A stretch of 64,000 bases of DNA. Source: Gemmatimonadota bacterium (GTDB lineage: Bacteria; Gemmatimonadota; Gemmatimonadetes; Gemmatimonadales; Gemmatimonadaceae). This document shows positions 28,032-37,449 of this stretch, piece after piece. The translations under genes and the position numbers were made by a program. The notes below the pieces were generated by a model, which saw only the letters and a program-made list of their open reading frames with translations, did not search any database and had not been told where the DNA came from. The first letter of the stretch is position 1; every line of letters begins with the position of its first letter. Where the stretch lies: positions 186,001 to 250,000 of the forward strand of contig JADJNZ010000004.1 in NCBI GenBank assembly GCA_016714015.1. The letters run 5' to 3'.

Positions 28032-29400
28032 GGATGTTGCCCGGCGCCATCCGCCCAGCCGGATCGAACTCGCGCTTCGTCGCGCGCATGATCGCCACCT
28101 GCTCCGGTCCCGCCTGCAGGCCGAGCCACCGGGCCTTGAGCTTGCCGATCCCATGTTCCGCGGCGACAGTGCCGCCCATCGCGATCACTGCGCGCAGGGT
28201 GCGCTCCACGACCAGTTCGAGCGAGGCGACCTCGTCGGGGTCCTTCGCGACCCAGTTCTGGTGCGGGTGCCCGTTCCCGATGTGCCCGTACGTGACCGCC
28301 GGCGGATGTCCCGCCTCGACGGCGAACCCGTTGGCGAGGAGGATCGCCTGCTCGACCTTCTCGATGGGCACCGCCCAGTCGGTCGAGATGCGACGTCCAC
28401 CGCGCGCGAGGAACTTCGCGGTGCGTTCGTGCATCGCCGCCGGGACCGCATGGCGCAGACGGCGCGCCTCGCGGATCGCCGCCTCGCCCTCGAAGACGCG
28501 CACGTCGGCATCACTCGCGCCATACGTCTCGGCGAGCAGCAGCCACTCGTTGATCTCGAGGTCGCCGTCGGTGCAGTCCTCGACGTAGAGCATCACCTGG
28601 CCGTCCTGGCCCCACCCGCTGGCCGTCGCCGCCCCATGGCCGCCGCCGCGCGCGATCCGGAACGCCTCGGCGTCGAAGTATTCGAGGCAGCGCGGCACGA
28701 TCTTCCGGGAGCGGCGCGCGGCGCGCGCGAACGCGATCGCCTCACCCGGCCCGGGGAAGGGGATGCCGAGTCCGGTCTCGCGCTCCGGGCGGGGGAGCAG
28801 CGCGAGTTCGGCCGCGACGACGACGCCGAGCGTTCCCTCGCTGCCGACGAACCAGTCGACGAGGTCGTGCGTGGGCATGTACCCGACGGTGTTCTTCTCC
28901 ACCCGCGAGCGGCTGAACTCGCGCACGCTGCCATCGGCGAGGGCGACGGTGAGCGCGCGCACGTGGGCGCGCGTCGCGCCGTACATCAGGGTGCGCGGTC
29001 CGGAGGCGTTGCACGCGATCGCGCCGCCGAGCGAACAGGTCTCGTCGCTGGTCGGATCGGGGGCGAAGAAGAGGCCGTCGGCGTGCAGCTGGTGGTTGAG
29101 CGCCCCGAGCAGGACACCGGGCTCCACGCGCGCGGTGCGGTTCGCGACGTCGACATCGAGGACGCGGTCCATCGCGCGCATCGAGAGCAGGATCCCCTCG
29201 CGCGCGATGGAGGCGCCGGTGGTGCTCGTCTGCGCGCCGGCCGGCGTGACGGCGGTGCCGGTCGCGGCCGTCTCCCGCAGCAACGCGACGACCTCGTCGC
29301 GCGAGCCCGGCCGCGCGAGGCCCTCGGGCACGTGCTTCAGGCCCGACGCGTCGCGCGCGTAGCCCTCGAGCACCGCCGGGTCGCGGACGATCGTGCTCAC
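28024..29400 (-). CDS. FAD-linked D-2-hydroxyacid (2-hydroxyglutarate/lactate/glycolate) dehydrogenase
   Basis: A flavoprotein of 458 residues of the GlcD/D2HGDH family, GTG start overlapping the serA stop by 4 bases (GTGA). The FAD-binding_4 domain shows PAGAQTSTTGAS, SLGGAIACNASGPRTL and GSEGTLGVV; the C-terminal FAD-oxidase_C domain has TYGHIGNGHPHQN and the terminal EHGIGKLK motif. Lactate or glycolate dehydrogenase activity cannot be excluded from sequence. Its place directly after serA supports D-2-hydroxyglutarate dehydrogenase: SerA can reduce 2-oxoglutarate, and D2HGDH is known in Pseudomonas to re-oxidise the product and pull serine synthesis forward. Electrons would go to the quinone pool. 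Confidence 0.86.
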   Translation of the reverse strand: MSTIVRDPAVLEGYARDASGLKHVPEGLARPGSRDEVVALLRETAATGTAVTPAGAQTSTTGASIAREGILLSMRAMDRVLDVDVANRTARVEPGVLLGALNHQLHADGLFFAPDPTSDETCSLGGAIACNASGPRTLMYGATRAHVRALTVALADGSVREFSRSRVEKNTVGYMPTHDLVDWFVGSEGTLGVVVAAELALLPRPERETGLGIPFPGPGEAIAFARAARRSRKIVPRCLEYFDAEAFRIARGGGHGAATASGWGQDGQVMLYVEDCTDGDLEINEWLLLAETYGASDADVRVFEGEAAIREARRLRHAVPAAMHERTAKFLARGGRRISTDWAVPIEKVEQAILLANGFAVEAGHPPAVTYGHIGNGHPHQNWVAKDPDEVASLELVVERTLRAVIAMGGTVAAEHGIGKLKARWLGLQAGPEQVAIMRATKREFDPAGRMAPGNILG

Positions 29401-31004
29401 GCGTCGCGGAACTGCACGACGGTGGCGGTGAGCACGTCGGGGAGGGCGAGCAGCACGCGGCGCACCTCGGCGCCGACGTTGCCGTCGACGGCGATCACCG
29501 CGAGCGCCTCGCCGCCCTGCGCGAGCCGGGCCTGGTGGTACTCGGCGATGTTCACCTGCGCATCACCGAGCGCGGTGCCCACGCGCCCGATCACGCCGGG
29601 CACGTCGTGGTTGGTGAGGACGACGAGCTGCCCCTTCATCGCGACATCCACGTGGTACGGGCCGATGCGCGTGAGGCGCGGCGGGCCGTCGCCCGAGGCG
29701 ACGCCGCCCACGCGGAGTTCCTCGCCACCCGCATGCAGGCGCACCTCGATCGCGCGCGGATGCGGGGCATCCCCGCCCTCGGCGACCGAGAGTTCGATGC
29801 CGCGCGCGGCGGCGATCGCGCGCGCGTTGATCAGGTTGAGCCGGTCGTGTTCGACCGCGCCCTCGAGCGCGCCCGCCGCCGCGGCCGAGAGGAGGACGCG
29901 CCGCGACGACACCAGTTCGGGGCCGGTCTTGAGCGTGATGCCGTCCACCGCGCGCGCGCCGCGGTCGGCGAGGCGCGCGCGGGCGACGCTCGCGATGCGC
30001 CGCGCGACGACCAACGCCGGCTGCAGCGCGCGCCAGTCGTCGGGGCCGCCGGTCACGTTGATCGAGCGCGAGAGCTCGCCGTCCAGCAGGGCGTCACGCA
30101 CCGCCTCGCAGACGTCGACCGCCACGTTGCGTTGCGCTTCGACGGTGGAGGCGCCGAGATGCGGCGTCAGGAGGAGGTTGGGGACGCCACGGAAGGCGTG
30201 CTCGCCGGTGAGCGGCTCCTTCGAGAACGCGTCGAGCGCCGCCCCGCCGACGTGCCCGGACCGCAGCGCCTCGGCCAGCGCCGCCTCGTCGATGATGCCG
30301 CCGCGCGCGAGGTTGGCGATGATCGCGCCGCGCCGCAGCATCGCGAGTTCCGCCGACCCGATCATCCCCTTGGTCTCGTCGGTGAGCGGGACGTGCAGCG
30401 AGCAGAACTGGGAGGCGGAGAGCAGTGACTCCAGCGTCGGCATGCGACGGACCTGCATCGCGACGAACCGGTCGTCCGGGATGTACGGGTCGAAGGCCAC
30501 GACCTCCATCCCGAAGGCGCGCGCGCGCGTGGCGACGGCGGACCCGATGCGTCCCAGGCCGACGATCCCGAGGACCTTTCCGCGGAGTTCGGAGCCCATG
30601 AGCGCCGAGCGCTCCCAACGTCCCTCATGCATCGACGACTGCGCGCGCGGCAGATGGCGCAGCAGGCCGATGATCACGCCGAAGAACAACTCGGCGACCG
30701 CGACCGTGTTGCCGGCGGGGGCATTGATGACCGCGATGCCGAGTTCGGTGGCCGAGTCGAGCGCGATGTTGTCAACGCCGACCCCGGCGCGGCCGACGAC
30801 GCGGAGCCGCGTTCCCGCGCGGAGGAGCGCATCCGAGATGCGCGTGGCACTCCGCCCGATGATGGCGTCGTAGTCGCCGATGCGGCGGAGGAGTTCGTCG
30901 GCGGGGAGGGTGGGGACCTCGTCGACATGGAACGAGGGGACGGCCCGGAGGAGGGCGAGGCCGTCAGGGTCGATCTCGTCAGTGACCAGCAGTCGGTGGG
31001 ACAC
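29397..31004 (-). CDS. serA: D-3-phosphoglycerate dehydrogenase
   Basis: A protein of 535 residues, GTG start. It oxidises 3-phosphoglycerate to 3-phosphohydroxypyruvate with NAD+, opening serine synthesis. The substrate-binding domain has RVVGRAGVGVDNI; the Rossmann loop is GIVGLGRIGSAV; the catalytic residues are seen in LARGGIIDEAAL (Glu region) and TPHLGAST (His). The length and C-terminal layout, with an intervening (ASB) domain and a terminal ACT domain containing VVLTNHDVPGVIGRVG, match the long type found in Mycobacterium and many other bacteria. The ACT domain points to feedback control by serine. It is the first gene of a four-gene coupled operon. Confidence 0.95.
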   Translation of the reverse strand: MSHRLLVTDEIDPDGLALLRAVPSFHVDEVPTLPADELLRRIGDYDAIIGRSATRISDALLRAGTRLRVVGRAGVGVDNIALDSATELGIAVINAPAGNTVAVAELFFGVIIGLLRHLPRAQSSMHEGRWERSALMGSELRGKVLGIVGLGRIGSAVATRARAFGMEVVAFDPYIPDDRFVAMQVRRMPTLESLLSASQFCSLHVPLTDETKGMIGSAELAMLRRGAIIANLARGGIIDEAALAEALRSGHVGGAALDAFSKEPLTGEHAFRGVPNLLLTPHLGASTVEAQRNVAVDVCEAVRDALLDGELSRSINVTGGPDDWRALQPALVVARRIASVARARLADRGARAVDGITLKTGPELVSSRRVLLSAAAAGALEGAVEHDRLNLINARAIAAARGIELSVAEGGDAPHPRAIEVRLHAGGEELRVGGVASGDGPPRLTRIGPYHVDVAMKGQLVVLTNHDVPGVIGRVGTALGDAQVNIAEYHQARLAQGGEALAVIAVDGNVGAEVRRVLLALPDVLTATVVQFRDA

Positions 31005-31074
31005 GCGCTCGGGGGCGATGGGTGCGCGGGGGGCGTCCCGGAAGTTAGCACCCTGCCGAACGAATCGCGCCTTC

Positions 31075-31989
31075 TCAGTCGCCCCAGCGCCAGGGCACGT
31101 TCACCGCGATGGGACGCGCCGCGAGCGTCCGCAGGAAGGCGTAGAGACGGTCCACCTCCTGTTCGGTGAAGTGGACGAACCGGTTCCGGGCGGTCCGGCT
31201 CATGAGGCGCAGTTCGCTCCTGCCGTCGCGGCTCACGCCGGTCCGGAGCAGGGTGCCGAACTCCTCCCGCGTGTAGGCGGCGACGATCGCGAGGTCGGGC
31301 GTCCGCTCCTCGACCGGGCCGCCCCCGCGCAGGTCGAATCCATGGCATTCGTTGCACGCCGTCATCGCGAGATACTCGCCGCCGGCGATCTCCGGGCCAT
31401 CGACGGTGGCGGACGTGAGCAGGGGCGGGACCTCGGTGACCAGTTCGGCCGCTTGCACTTCGTCGCCGAAGGCGAGCGCCCAGCGGACCTCGAGGGAGTG
31501 GTACGGGACCCCGAGCGTGTCCGGGAAGACGGGATGCTGACGCAGGTAGGTGATGAGCGCCCCGAGGTCCTCGTCGGACAGGTACCTGAAGTTGTAGGAG
31601 GGCATCGAGTACAGCGCGCGCCCGTCCCGTCCGATCCCGTGTCGGATCGCCCGCTCGAGGACCTCCGGCGGTTCCTCTCGCGCGTACCGGGCGAGGTTCA
31701 CGGCGATCACGCGCCCCATCCGGGTCCACTCGGCGGACCAGTCCTTCCCTTCGAGATTGGCGCCGTGGCAGCTGTGGCAGCCGCGGGTGCGGGCGATGCG
31801 CTCGCCGGCGCTGCGCGTGGCGAAGTCCGCACGGATCTCGTGCGAGTATGTCGCGGGGGTGGTGAACTGCCGCAGGCGCCACTCGCTCGCCCCATAGAGG
31901 ACGGCGAGCGCGACGACCGGGACCGCCGCCGCGAGGATGGGGACGACGAGGAACAGCCGGGGGCGAGCGTTCTGTGGCACGCCGGACAT
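31075..31989 (-). CDS. membrane-anchored di-heme cytochrome c
   Basis: A protein of 304 residues, start ATG 31989. An N-terminal hydrophobic segment (LFLVVPILAAAVPVVALAVLYG) anchors it facing the periplasm. Two heme-binding motifs, CHSCH (near residue 70) and CNECH (near residue 211), each begin a cytochrome c domain with a later methionine that may serve as sixth ligand (YSMPSYN; LRLMSRT). It resembles cytochrome c subunits that accept electrons for periplasmic dehydrogenases. The gene diverges from the solA-like oxidase with only 33 bases between the start codons. The partner enzyme is not evident. Confidence 0.88.
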   Translation of the reverse strand: MSGVPQNARPRLFLVVPILAAAVPVVALAVLYGASEWRLRQFTTPATYSHEIRADFATRSAGERIARTRGCHSCHGANLEGKDWSAEWTRMGRVIAVNLARYAREEPPEVLERAIRHGIGRDGRALYSMPSYNFRYLSDEDLGALITYLRQHPVFPDTLGVPYHSLEVRWALAFGDEVQAAELVTEVPPLLTSATVDGPEIAGGEYLAMTACNECHGFDLRGGGPVEERTPDLAIVAAYTREEFGTLLRTGVSRDGRSELRLMSRTARNRFVHFTEQEVDRLYAFLRTLAARPIAVNVPWRWGD

Positions 31990-32022
31990 TGCGGCGTGGG
32001 CCCGGAGGTGGCAAGCTCCGGG

Positions 32023-33168
32023 ATGACCGCGCACTTCGACGTCATCGTCGCCGGGCTGGGCGCCATGGGGAGCCAGACGCTCGCCGAATGCGCCCGCCGG
32101 GGCCTGCGGGCCATCGGATTCGACCGCTTCGCGCCGCCACATGATCAGGGCTCGAGCCACGGGAAGTCGCGGATCATCCGGGAAGCGTATTTCGAGGACC
32201 CCGTCTACGTGCCGCTGGTGCAGCGTGCGTACGAGCGGTGGGCGGAACTCGAGGCCGAGTCGGGCGTCACGATCTATCGACGGACCGGCGGACTCTGCTA
32301 CGGCCCACCGGATGGCGTGTTGGTCGCCGGCGCACGGCGGAGCGCGGAACTACACGGCCTCGCCTATGAGTCCCTCACCGCCGCCGAGATGCGTCAGCGG
32401 TTCCCGGCCTTCCTCGTCAGCGATCGGTGGGCCGGGATCCTCGAGCACCGGGCGGGGATGCTCGCGCCCGAGGCGGCGATCGGCGCGGCGATCGGGGTCG
32501 CCGAGCGGCTGGGCGCGAAGGTCCATCGACGCGAGCCCGTGCTTCGCTGGAAACAGGAGGGTGATGGCGTCGTCGTCGAGACCGAGCGCGGGACGTACCG
32601 CGCCTCGCATCTCGTCATCTCGGCGGGCATGTGGGTGCAGGAGCTGCTCCGCGAACTGGCGATGCCGCTCACCGTGCAACGCAACGTGCTCTACTGGTTC
32701 GCGCCGGCGCGCGATGCACGGCTCTTCGCCCCCGAGCGGTTCCCGGTATTCCTCGGCGAGGTGACGGAGGGGACGATGTGGTACGGGTTCCCCGACACCG
32801 GCGACGGCGTGAAGGTCGCACTGCATCACCATGGGCCGGCGACGACTCCGGCGGAGGTGAATCGCGTCGTGCACCCGTCGGAGGCGATGCACCTGCGCTC
32901 GTTGCTCGACCGGTTCATGCCGGCGGCGTCGGGGGCGTTGCGTGAGACGGGCGTGTGCACCTACACGAACGCGCCGGACGAGCAGTTCATCATCGACCGG
33001 CACCCGGCCGCGGACCGCGTGATCGTCGCGTCGCCGTGCTCGGGGCACGGGTTCAAGTTCTCGAGCGCGATCGGGGAGGTGCTCGTGGACCTGGTGCAGG
33101 GTGGGGCGAGTCGGTTCGACCTGACGCCGTTCGGGCTTGGGCGGGCGGCGCTGGCCCGAGCGCCCTGA
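32023..33168 (+). CDS. solA: N-methyl amino acid oxidase (SolA/monomeric sarcosine oxidase-like)
   Basis: A flavoprotein of 381 residues, ATG 32023; the much longer open frame upstream lies antisense to the cytochrome gene and is rejected. The dinucleotide loop GLGAMG (11-16) begins the protein, followed by GSSHGKSRIIREAY, the flavin-contacting region of monomeric sarcosine oxidase and N-methyltryptophan oxidase. C312 in VCTYTNAPDEQF lines up with the cysteine that binds FAD covalently, and SGHGFKFSS follows. Length matches SolA (372) and MSOX (about 390). It would oxidise a secondary amine such as sarcosine or N-methyltryptophan, giving formaldehyde and H2O2; the natural substrate is unknown. 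Confidence 0.9.
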   Translation: MTAHFDVIVAGLGAMGSQTLAECARRGLRAIGFDRFAPPHDQGSSHGKSRIIREAYFEDPVYVPLVQRAYERWAELEAESGVTIYRRTGGLCYGPPDGVLVAGARRSAELHGLAYESLTAAEMRQRFPAFLVSDRWAGILEHRAGMLAPEAAIGAAIGVAERLGAKVHRREPVLRWKQEGDGVVVETERGTYRASHLVISAGMWVQELLRELAMPLTVQRNVLYWFAPARDARLFAPERFPVFLGEVTEGTMWYGFPDTGDGVKVALHHHGPATTPAEVNRVVHPSEAMHLRSLLDRFMPAASGALRETGVCTYTNAPDEQFIIDRHPAADRVIVASPCSGHGFKFSSAIGEVLVDLVQGGASRFDLTPFGLGRAALARAP

Positions 33169-33209
33169 GCTTCGCGTGTGCTCGAGGCCATCGACCCGCT
33201 GAGACTTGA

Positions 33210-33683
33210 TCAGCGCGGTGCCGCCATCCACACGGCGAGCGACCGCGCCGCCGTCGTCTGGACCTTGCGGCGCATGAACCGCGTCCCGCCCAGCACGAGT
33301 CCCGAGACGCCGAGCGCCTGACGCGCCCAGCGCTGGAAGTCGAACCGGTCGACGTGCCGCACGATGAGGCCGTCGCGGAAGCCGAATTCCGCCTGGATGA
33401 TGTTGTGCACCGGGCGGCCGCTGCCCGAGAAGGTGTACCAGGCGTCCCACCGTGCGCGGCCCTGCGCGTCGTCGGCCGTGATCGCCGACGGCTCCACGCG
33501 CAGGTCCTTCCCGCGCGCGCAGAGCATCGCCCACATCGCGCCGGCCTGGGGCCCGCGCAGGTCGGGGAAGACCTCGTCGGTGAAGTGCACGTCGCGATGA
33601 TAGCAGGCGGCCATCGCCGCCGCGTCGCGCCGCTGGAAGGCGTCGTAGAATCGGGCGATCAGCGCGGCATGTGGATGCGTCAA
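33210..33683 (-). CDS. SnoaL/NTF2-like protein
   Basis: A protein of 157 residues with an NTF2/SnoaL-like pattern: HAALIARFYDAFQRRDAAAMAACYHRDVHFTD at the start (helix with a conserved 'RD' and a Tyr/His cavity), then strands with NIIQAEFGFRDGLIVRHVDRFDF. No signal peptide. The most likely start is a TTG at 33683 overlapping the preceding gene's stop as TTGA, so it is translated as the last gene of a carbohydrate operon. Polyketide cyclases, isomerases and proteins without enzymatic role share this fold, so no function is assigned. Confidence 0.8.
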   Translation of the reverse strand: MTHPHAALIARFYDAFQRRDAAAMAACYHRDVHFTDEVFPDLRGPQAGAMWAMLCARGKDLRVEPSAITADDAQGRARWDAWYTFSGSGRPVHNIIQAEFGFRDGLIVRHVDRFDFQRWARQALGVSGLVLGGTRFMRRKVQTTAARSLAVWMAAPR

Positions 33684-36310
33684 CGGATGGCTCCGGTGAG
33701 GAGGACTCGGTGGCGCGCATCCCGCGCGCCGAGGTCGACTTCGATGAGATGCAGATCCCCGTCGCGTCGGAGGAGGCGCCCGCCGTCCTGCACGCGGATC
33801 GCCGACGTGCTACGCACCCGGAACCGCTGGATGCCACGCCCCTCGAGCGTCACGACGTGCGTCGCGCCCTCGAGGCGCAGGTCGATGAGCCGCGGGCCGG
33901 TCACGGGATCCCCGGGTACCGGGCGCACGTCGGCGGGGACGAGTTCGAGGCCGCCATGGTGCCGCACCTCCACGCGCGTCGTGCCCGTGACGCCCACGTC
34001 GAGCACAGGGGAGATGTCATGCGGCGTGCGCGCCGTCCCGAACCGAACTGCCGAGCCGTCTACGCGGACCGCGTCGATCGTCGCGCCGAGCGGCAACGAA
34101 GGGGAGAGCGCGACGGTCACCGGACGCGTGCCGTCCTGTCGCCGGAGCGTGAGCGTCAGTCCCTCGCGGGTACGGACCATCGTCACGTCGAGTGTCCCGC
34201 AGCCCGCCGGCAGTCGCTCGACGGTCAGCGAGTCCCAATGCGCCGGCAGCTGCGGGGAGAGCCAGACGCGACAACTCGACGCCTCCGCGCGGTACCCGAG
34301 CAGCCCGCGCAGCAGCGGCGAGATGATCATCGACGTCGAGAAGAACTGGTCCGGCATCGCCGTGTCGAGCGGTCGATAGAAGGCGCCGGACATCAGCTCC
34401 GGCTGGACGCCGAGGGCGAAGTCATCGCCGGTCTGCGCGACATCGCGCAACAGGTCGAAGCCCGCCCAGCCCCGGCGCGCGGCGTAGTGCGCCCACGCGG
34501 TGAAGCCGGTCACGAACGGCCAGACGGCGCCGTTGTTGTAGTGCAGCGGTTCGTACAGCGGATGACGGCGGTCGAGCGTCCGGACGCCCCAGTCGGTGGT
34601 CATCCCCGCACTCGCGACCTGCGCCAGCATCGCGCGCGACCGGTCACCGTCGAGCTGGCCGAACGCGATGGCGGTCGTGGGCCAGACGGTCAGTGCGTCG
34701 TTCAGCGCGATGCGCCCACCGCTGTCCTTCAGGAGCGCGAACGCGTAGCGCTGGCTCGGCTCCATCCAGAAGCGGGACTCGAGGCTTCGCTTCGCCGTCG
34801 CGTGCAGGGCGGTCAGTTCGCCGACGAGTGCGGTGTCTCCCTTGGCCCGCGCGAGGTCGCGCAGACCGCCGAGGGCCGAGACCCAGACCCCCGCGAGATA
34901 GATGTCGGTGTGCAAGGCGTCCTGCAGGTTCCCGACCTCGATCGCGCCCGCGCCCGAGGTCGGGTTCTCCATCAGGCCGTCGTCGTCGGTGTCGCTGCGC
35001 TTCGACCAGGCGTAGGCGCGCAACAGCTTCTCCCAGATCCCGTCGATCCACGCCTGATCCCCGCTCGCGCGCCAGTATTCGGCGCAGGCGAGGATCCAGT
35101 ACGGGGTCGTGTCGCCGTGGTACCAGGTGTACGGATAGTCCGTGAACCAGGGCAGGTGCTTGGCCGCGTGCGAGATCTCATGGGGGATCTTGCCGTCCTC
35201 GCGCTGGTAGGTGCCGAGGAAGGTGAGTCCCTCGCGCACGAGGTCGAACTGGCCGAGGGCGTCCATCGCGAACGAGTTGATCGCGGCGTCGCCGCCGAAG
35301 TACCAGCCGAAGCCGGGCCGGAAGTTGCCGGTGCCCGCTTTGCCGTAGCCGGCGACGAGTCCGCAGCCGAGGTCGGGATTGCAGGCGCGCTGGCGGTCGA
35401 GCGAGACCTTCGCCCATTCGAAGGCCCGGTCGAGCGCGGCGTCCGGCGTGCGGATGCTCACCTGCGTCGTGCGGACCCGCTCATAGTGCGCCGCCTTCTC
35501 CGCCACGATCCGCGGCGCGTCGGCGACGAGCCGGTCGGCGATCGCCCAGACCGAATCGCGCGGCATGATCCCGCCGGCGATGACGATCGGGAGGAAGTGC
35601 GTGCGGGCGAGGGCGGTGTCGATGGCCATCCGGAACTGCGACCCGAATGCCGGTGCGTCGTGCGAGGCGTGCTGCGTCCCGGCGGTGGCCGCCGGGGAGG
35701 CGACGACGCCGTTGATCCGCTCCACGCCGCCCTGCGTGAGCTGGAAGCCACGCCGTGCCGCGTTCCAGCCGATGTGCTGTCCGCCGAACCCGCCGGGCCA
35801 CTGGAGATTGAAGTCGGCGTGCATGCGGACGAGCACCTCGAGCGGCCGCACGCTCTCGACGTCGAGGAGGATGAGCGCGCCTGGCGCATCGAGCGCGGCG
35901 ACGATGTGCGCGCGCACGGTGAAGGTCGCGTGCGAGTAGACGATCGTCCGGTAGCCCGGGTGCACCTCCACTCGTTGGGCGATCGCGCGCCCGTCGATGG
36001 GCTCATCGTACTCCGGGATGCGGAAGGCGAAGGAGAGGTCACGGACGAGCTTCACCGGCCACGTCCACGCCTCGAACCCGCCGGTCTCGTCGCCGAAGAG
36101 CGCGGCCCGCCGACCGACGTCGGCGAGGTAGGTGCCCGGTCGCGCCGGCCCCGTCAGGTCGATCGGCGAGGTTGGCAGGGCGAACTTCGGGATCCCGCGC
36201 GGCAGCTGCTGTGCCCGAACTGGGAGGGCCGACGCGCAGACGGCGGTCGCGCAGAGCATGGCGCCGATCGCCATGTGCGCGCCACGACCCACGACGCGCT
36301 CGCGTGTCAC
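33680..36310 (-). CDS. exported amylo-alpha-1,6-glucosidase-like (six-hairpin) glycoside hydrolase
   Basis: A secreted protein of about 876 residues. GTG 36310 overlaps the epimerase stop as GTGA and opens a signal peptide ending near ALPVRAQ; an in-frame GTG at 36337 is possible but overlaps more. Residues ~30-310 are an N-terminal beta-sandwich; residues ~310-700 form a six-hairpin barrel with GWYFGGDAAINSFAMDALGQ, EDGKIPHEIS, the Asp/Trp-rich TWYHGDTTPYWI and a later HYNNGAVWPF. This pattern resembles the C-terminal glucosidase domain of glycogen debranching enzymes and related families. A beta-rich C-terminal part follows. It probably hydrolyses an alpha-linked oligosaccharide in the periplasm. 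Confidence 0.84.
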   Translation of the reverse strand: MTRERVVGRGAHMAIGAMLCATAVCASALPVRAQQLPRGIPKFALPTSPIDLTGPARPGTYLADVGRRAALFGDETGGFEAWTWPVKLVRDLSFAFRIPEYDEPIDGRAIAQRVEVHPGYRTIVYSHATFTVRAHIVAALDAPGALILLDVESVRPLEVLVRMHADFNLQWPGGFGGQHIGWNAARRGFQLTQGGVERINGVVASPAATAGTQHASHDAPAFGSQFRMAIDTALARTHFLPIVIAGGIMPRDSVWAIADRLVADAPRIVAEKAAHYERVRTTQVSIRTPDAALDRAFEWAKVSLDRQRACNPDLGCGLVAGYGKAGTGNFRPGFGWYFGGDAAINSFAMDALGQFDLVREGLTFLGTYQREDGKIPHEISHAAKHLPWFTDYPYTWYHGDTTPYWILACAEYWRASGDQAWIDGIWEKLLRAYAWSKRSDTDDDGLMENPTSGAGAIEVGNLQDALHTDIYLAGVWVSALGGLRDLARAKGDTALVGELTALHATAKRSLESRFWMEPSQRYAFALLKDSGGRIALNDALTVWPTTAIAFGQLDGDRSRAMLAQVASAGMTTDWGVRTLDRRHPLYEPLHYNNGAVWPFVTGFTAWAHYAARRGWAGFDLLRDVAQTGDDFALGVQPELMSGAFYRPLDTAMPDQFFSTSMIISPLLRGLLGYRAEASSCRVWLSPQLPAHWDSLTVERLPAGCGTLDVTMVRTREGLTLTLRRQDGTRPVTVALSPSLPLGATIDAVRVDGSAVRFGTARTPHDISPVLDVGVTGTTRVEVRHHGGLELVPADVRPVPGDPVTGPRLIDLRLEGATHVVTLEGRGIQRFRVRSTSAIRVQDGGRLLRRDGDLHLIEVDLGARDARHRVLLTGAIR

Positions 36311-37449
36311 GGCGCGGCGTCCGTGCCGAAGCGCCACTCCGTCGTCGACCGCAGCGTACGCCCCGCTTCGAGGATGGTGTTCGGGAAGCCGGGCTGATTC
36401 GGCGAATCCGGGAAGTGCTGCGTCTCGAGGCAGAACCCCGACCGATGTCGATAGACCGTGCCGCCCTTCCCGGTGAGCGTGCCGTCGAGGAAGTTGCCCG
36501 AGTAGAACTGGACGCCGGGTTCCGTCGTGAGCACCTCCAGCGTGCGGCCGGAGGCGGGGTCGCGGACGAGCGCGGCGCGGACGAGTCCGGAATCGGCCCG
36601 CGTCAGCACGAAGTTGTGATCGTAGCCGCCGCCGAATCGCACCTGCTCTTCGGTCGCGCCGATCCGTTCGCCGATCGCGTGCGGGGTGGAGAAGTCGAAG
36701 GCCGTTCCCGCGACCGCGCGCAGTTCACCGGTGGGGATGAGCGTCGAGTCCACCGGCGTGAAGCGATCCGCCGCGACGGTCAGTTCATGGCCGAGGATGT
36801 CCCCCGTTCCTGCGAGGTTGAAGTACGAGTGCTGCGTGAGGTTCACCGGTGTCGCCGCGTCGGTGGACGCCTCGTACTCGATCCGCACCGCGTTCGCGTC
36901 GGTCAGCGTGTACGTCACGGCGACGGACAGCGTGCCCGGATAGCCTTCCTCTCCGTCCTTGCTCACGTACCGGAACGTGATGCCCGTCGCGGAGTCGTTC
37001 TGGAACGTCTCCGCGGCCCAGACCACCTTGTCGAACCCGCGCAGCCCGCCGTGCAGGTGATTGGGGCCGTTGTTCACCGCGAGGACATGCTCGCGGCCCG
37101 CGAGGGTGAAGCGCCCCTTCGCGATCCGGTTGCCGTAGCGCCCGATTACCGCACCGAAGTACGGCGACGACGCCTCGTAGGCCGCGAGCGAATCGTAGCC
37201 GAGCACGACGTCCCCGAGCGCGCCGGTGCGGTCGGGGACGCGGAGCGTCGTGATGATCGCGCCGTAGGTCATCGCCTGCAGCGTGACGCCGTGGCGGTTG
37301 GTGAGCGTGATGCGTTCGACGGCCTCGCCGGTCGCCGTCGCGCCGAAGGGTTCGCGTGTCACCGATCCGCTCCTCGTCTGATCGTCAGCGCCGCGGCAGG
37401 CGGCCGCGGCCAGCAGGGTCGCCAGCAGGATGTCGAAGTGTCGTCTCAT
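36307..37449 (-). CDS. galM: aldose 1-epimerase lipoprotein
   Basis: A mutarotase of 380 residues with a lipoprotein signal (LLAAAAC, Cys near residue 18), so it works in the periplasm, unlike the cytoplasmic E. coli GalM. ATG 37449 overlaps the upstream GH stop by 4 bases. Family motifs: YGAIITTLRVPD, IGRYGNRIAKGRF, NNGPNHLHGGLRGFDK (catalytic His), HSYFNLAG (second catalytic His) and, near the end, QFYSGNFLDGT and a glutamate in FCLETQHFPDS that acts as base. All expected residues are present. It would equilibrate alpha and beta sugar anomers released by the flanking glycosidases. Confidence 0.93.
   Translation of the reverse strand: MRRHFDILLATLLAAAACRGADDQTRSGSVTREPFGATATGEAVERITLTNRHGVTLQAMTYGAIITTLRVPDRTGALGDVVLGYDSLAAYEASSPYFGAVIGRYGNRIAKGRFTLAGREHVLAVNNGPNHLHGGLRGFDKVVWAAETFQNDSATGITFRYVSKDGEEGYPGTLSVAVTYTLTDANAVRIEYEASTDAATPVNLTQHSYFNLAGTGDILGHELTVAADRFTPVDSTLIPTGELRAVAGTAFDFSTPHAIGERIGATEEQVRFGGGYDHNFVLTRADSGLVRAALVRDPASGRTLEVLTTEPGVQFYSGNFLDGTLTGKGGTVYRHRSGFCLETQHFPDSPNQPGFPNTILEAGRTLRSTTEWRFGTDAAP

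Noticed and set aside
28032..28154. Longer N-terminus for the phosphoserine phosphatase
   Set aside because: These codons lie wholly inside the flavoprotein gene and have nonsense composition; the HAD motif sits at the expected place with the TTG start.
31005..31074. Possible serA promoter in the gap before its GTG start
   Set aside because: GCTAAC could be a -10 but no -35 at a proper distance is visible; not strong enough to list as a feature.
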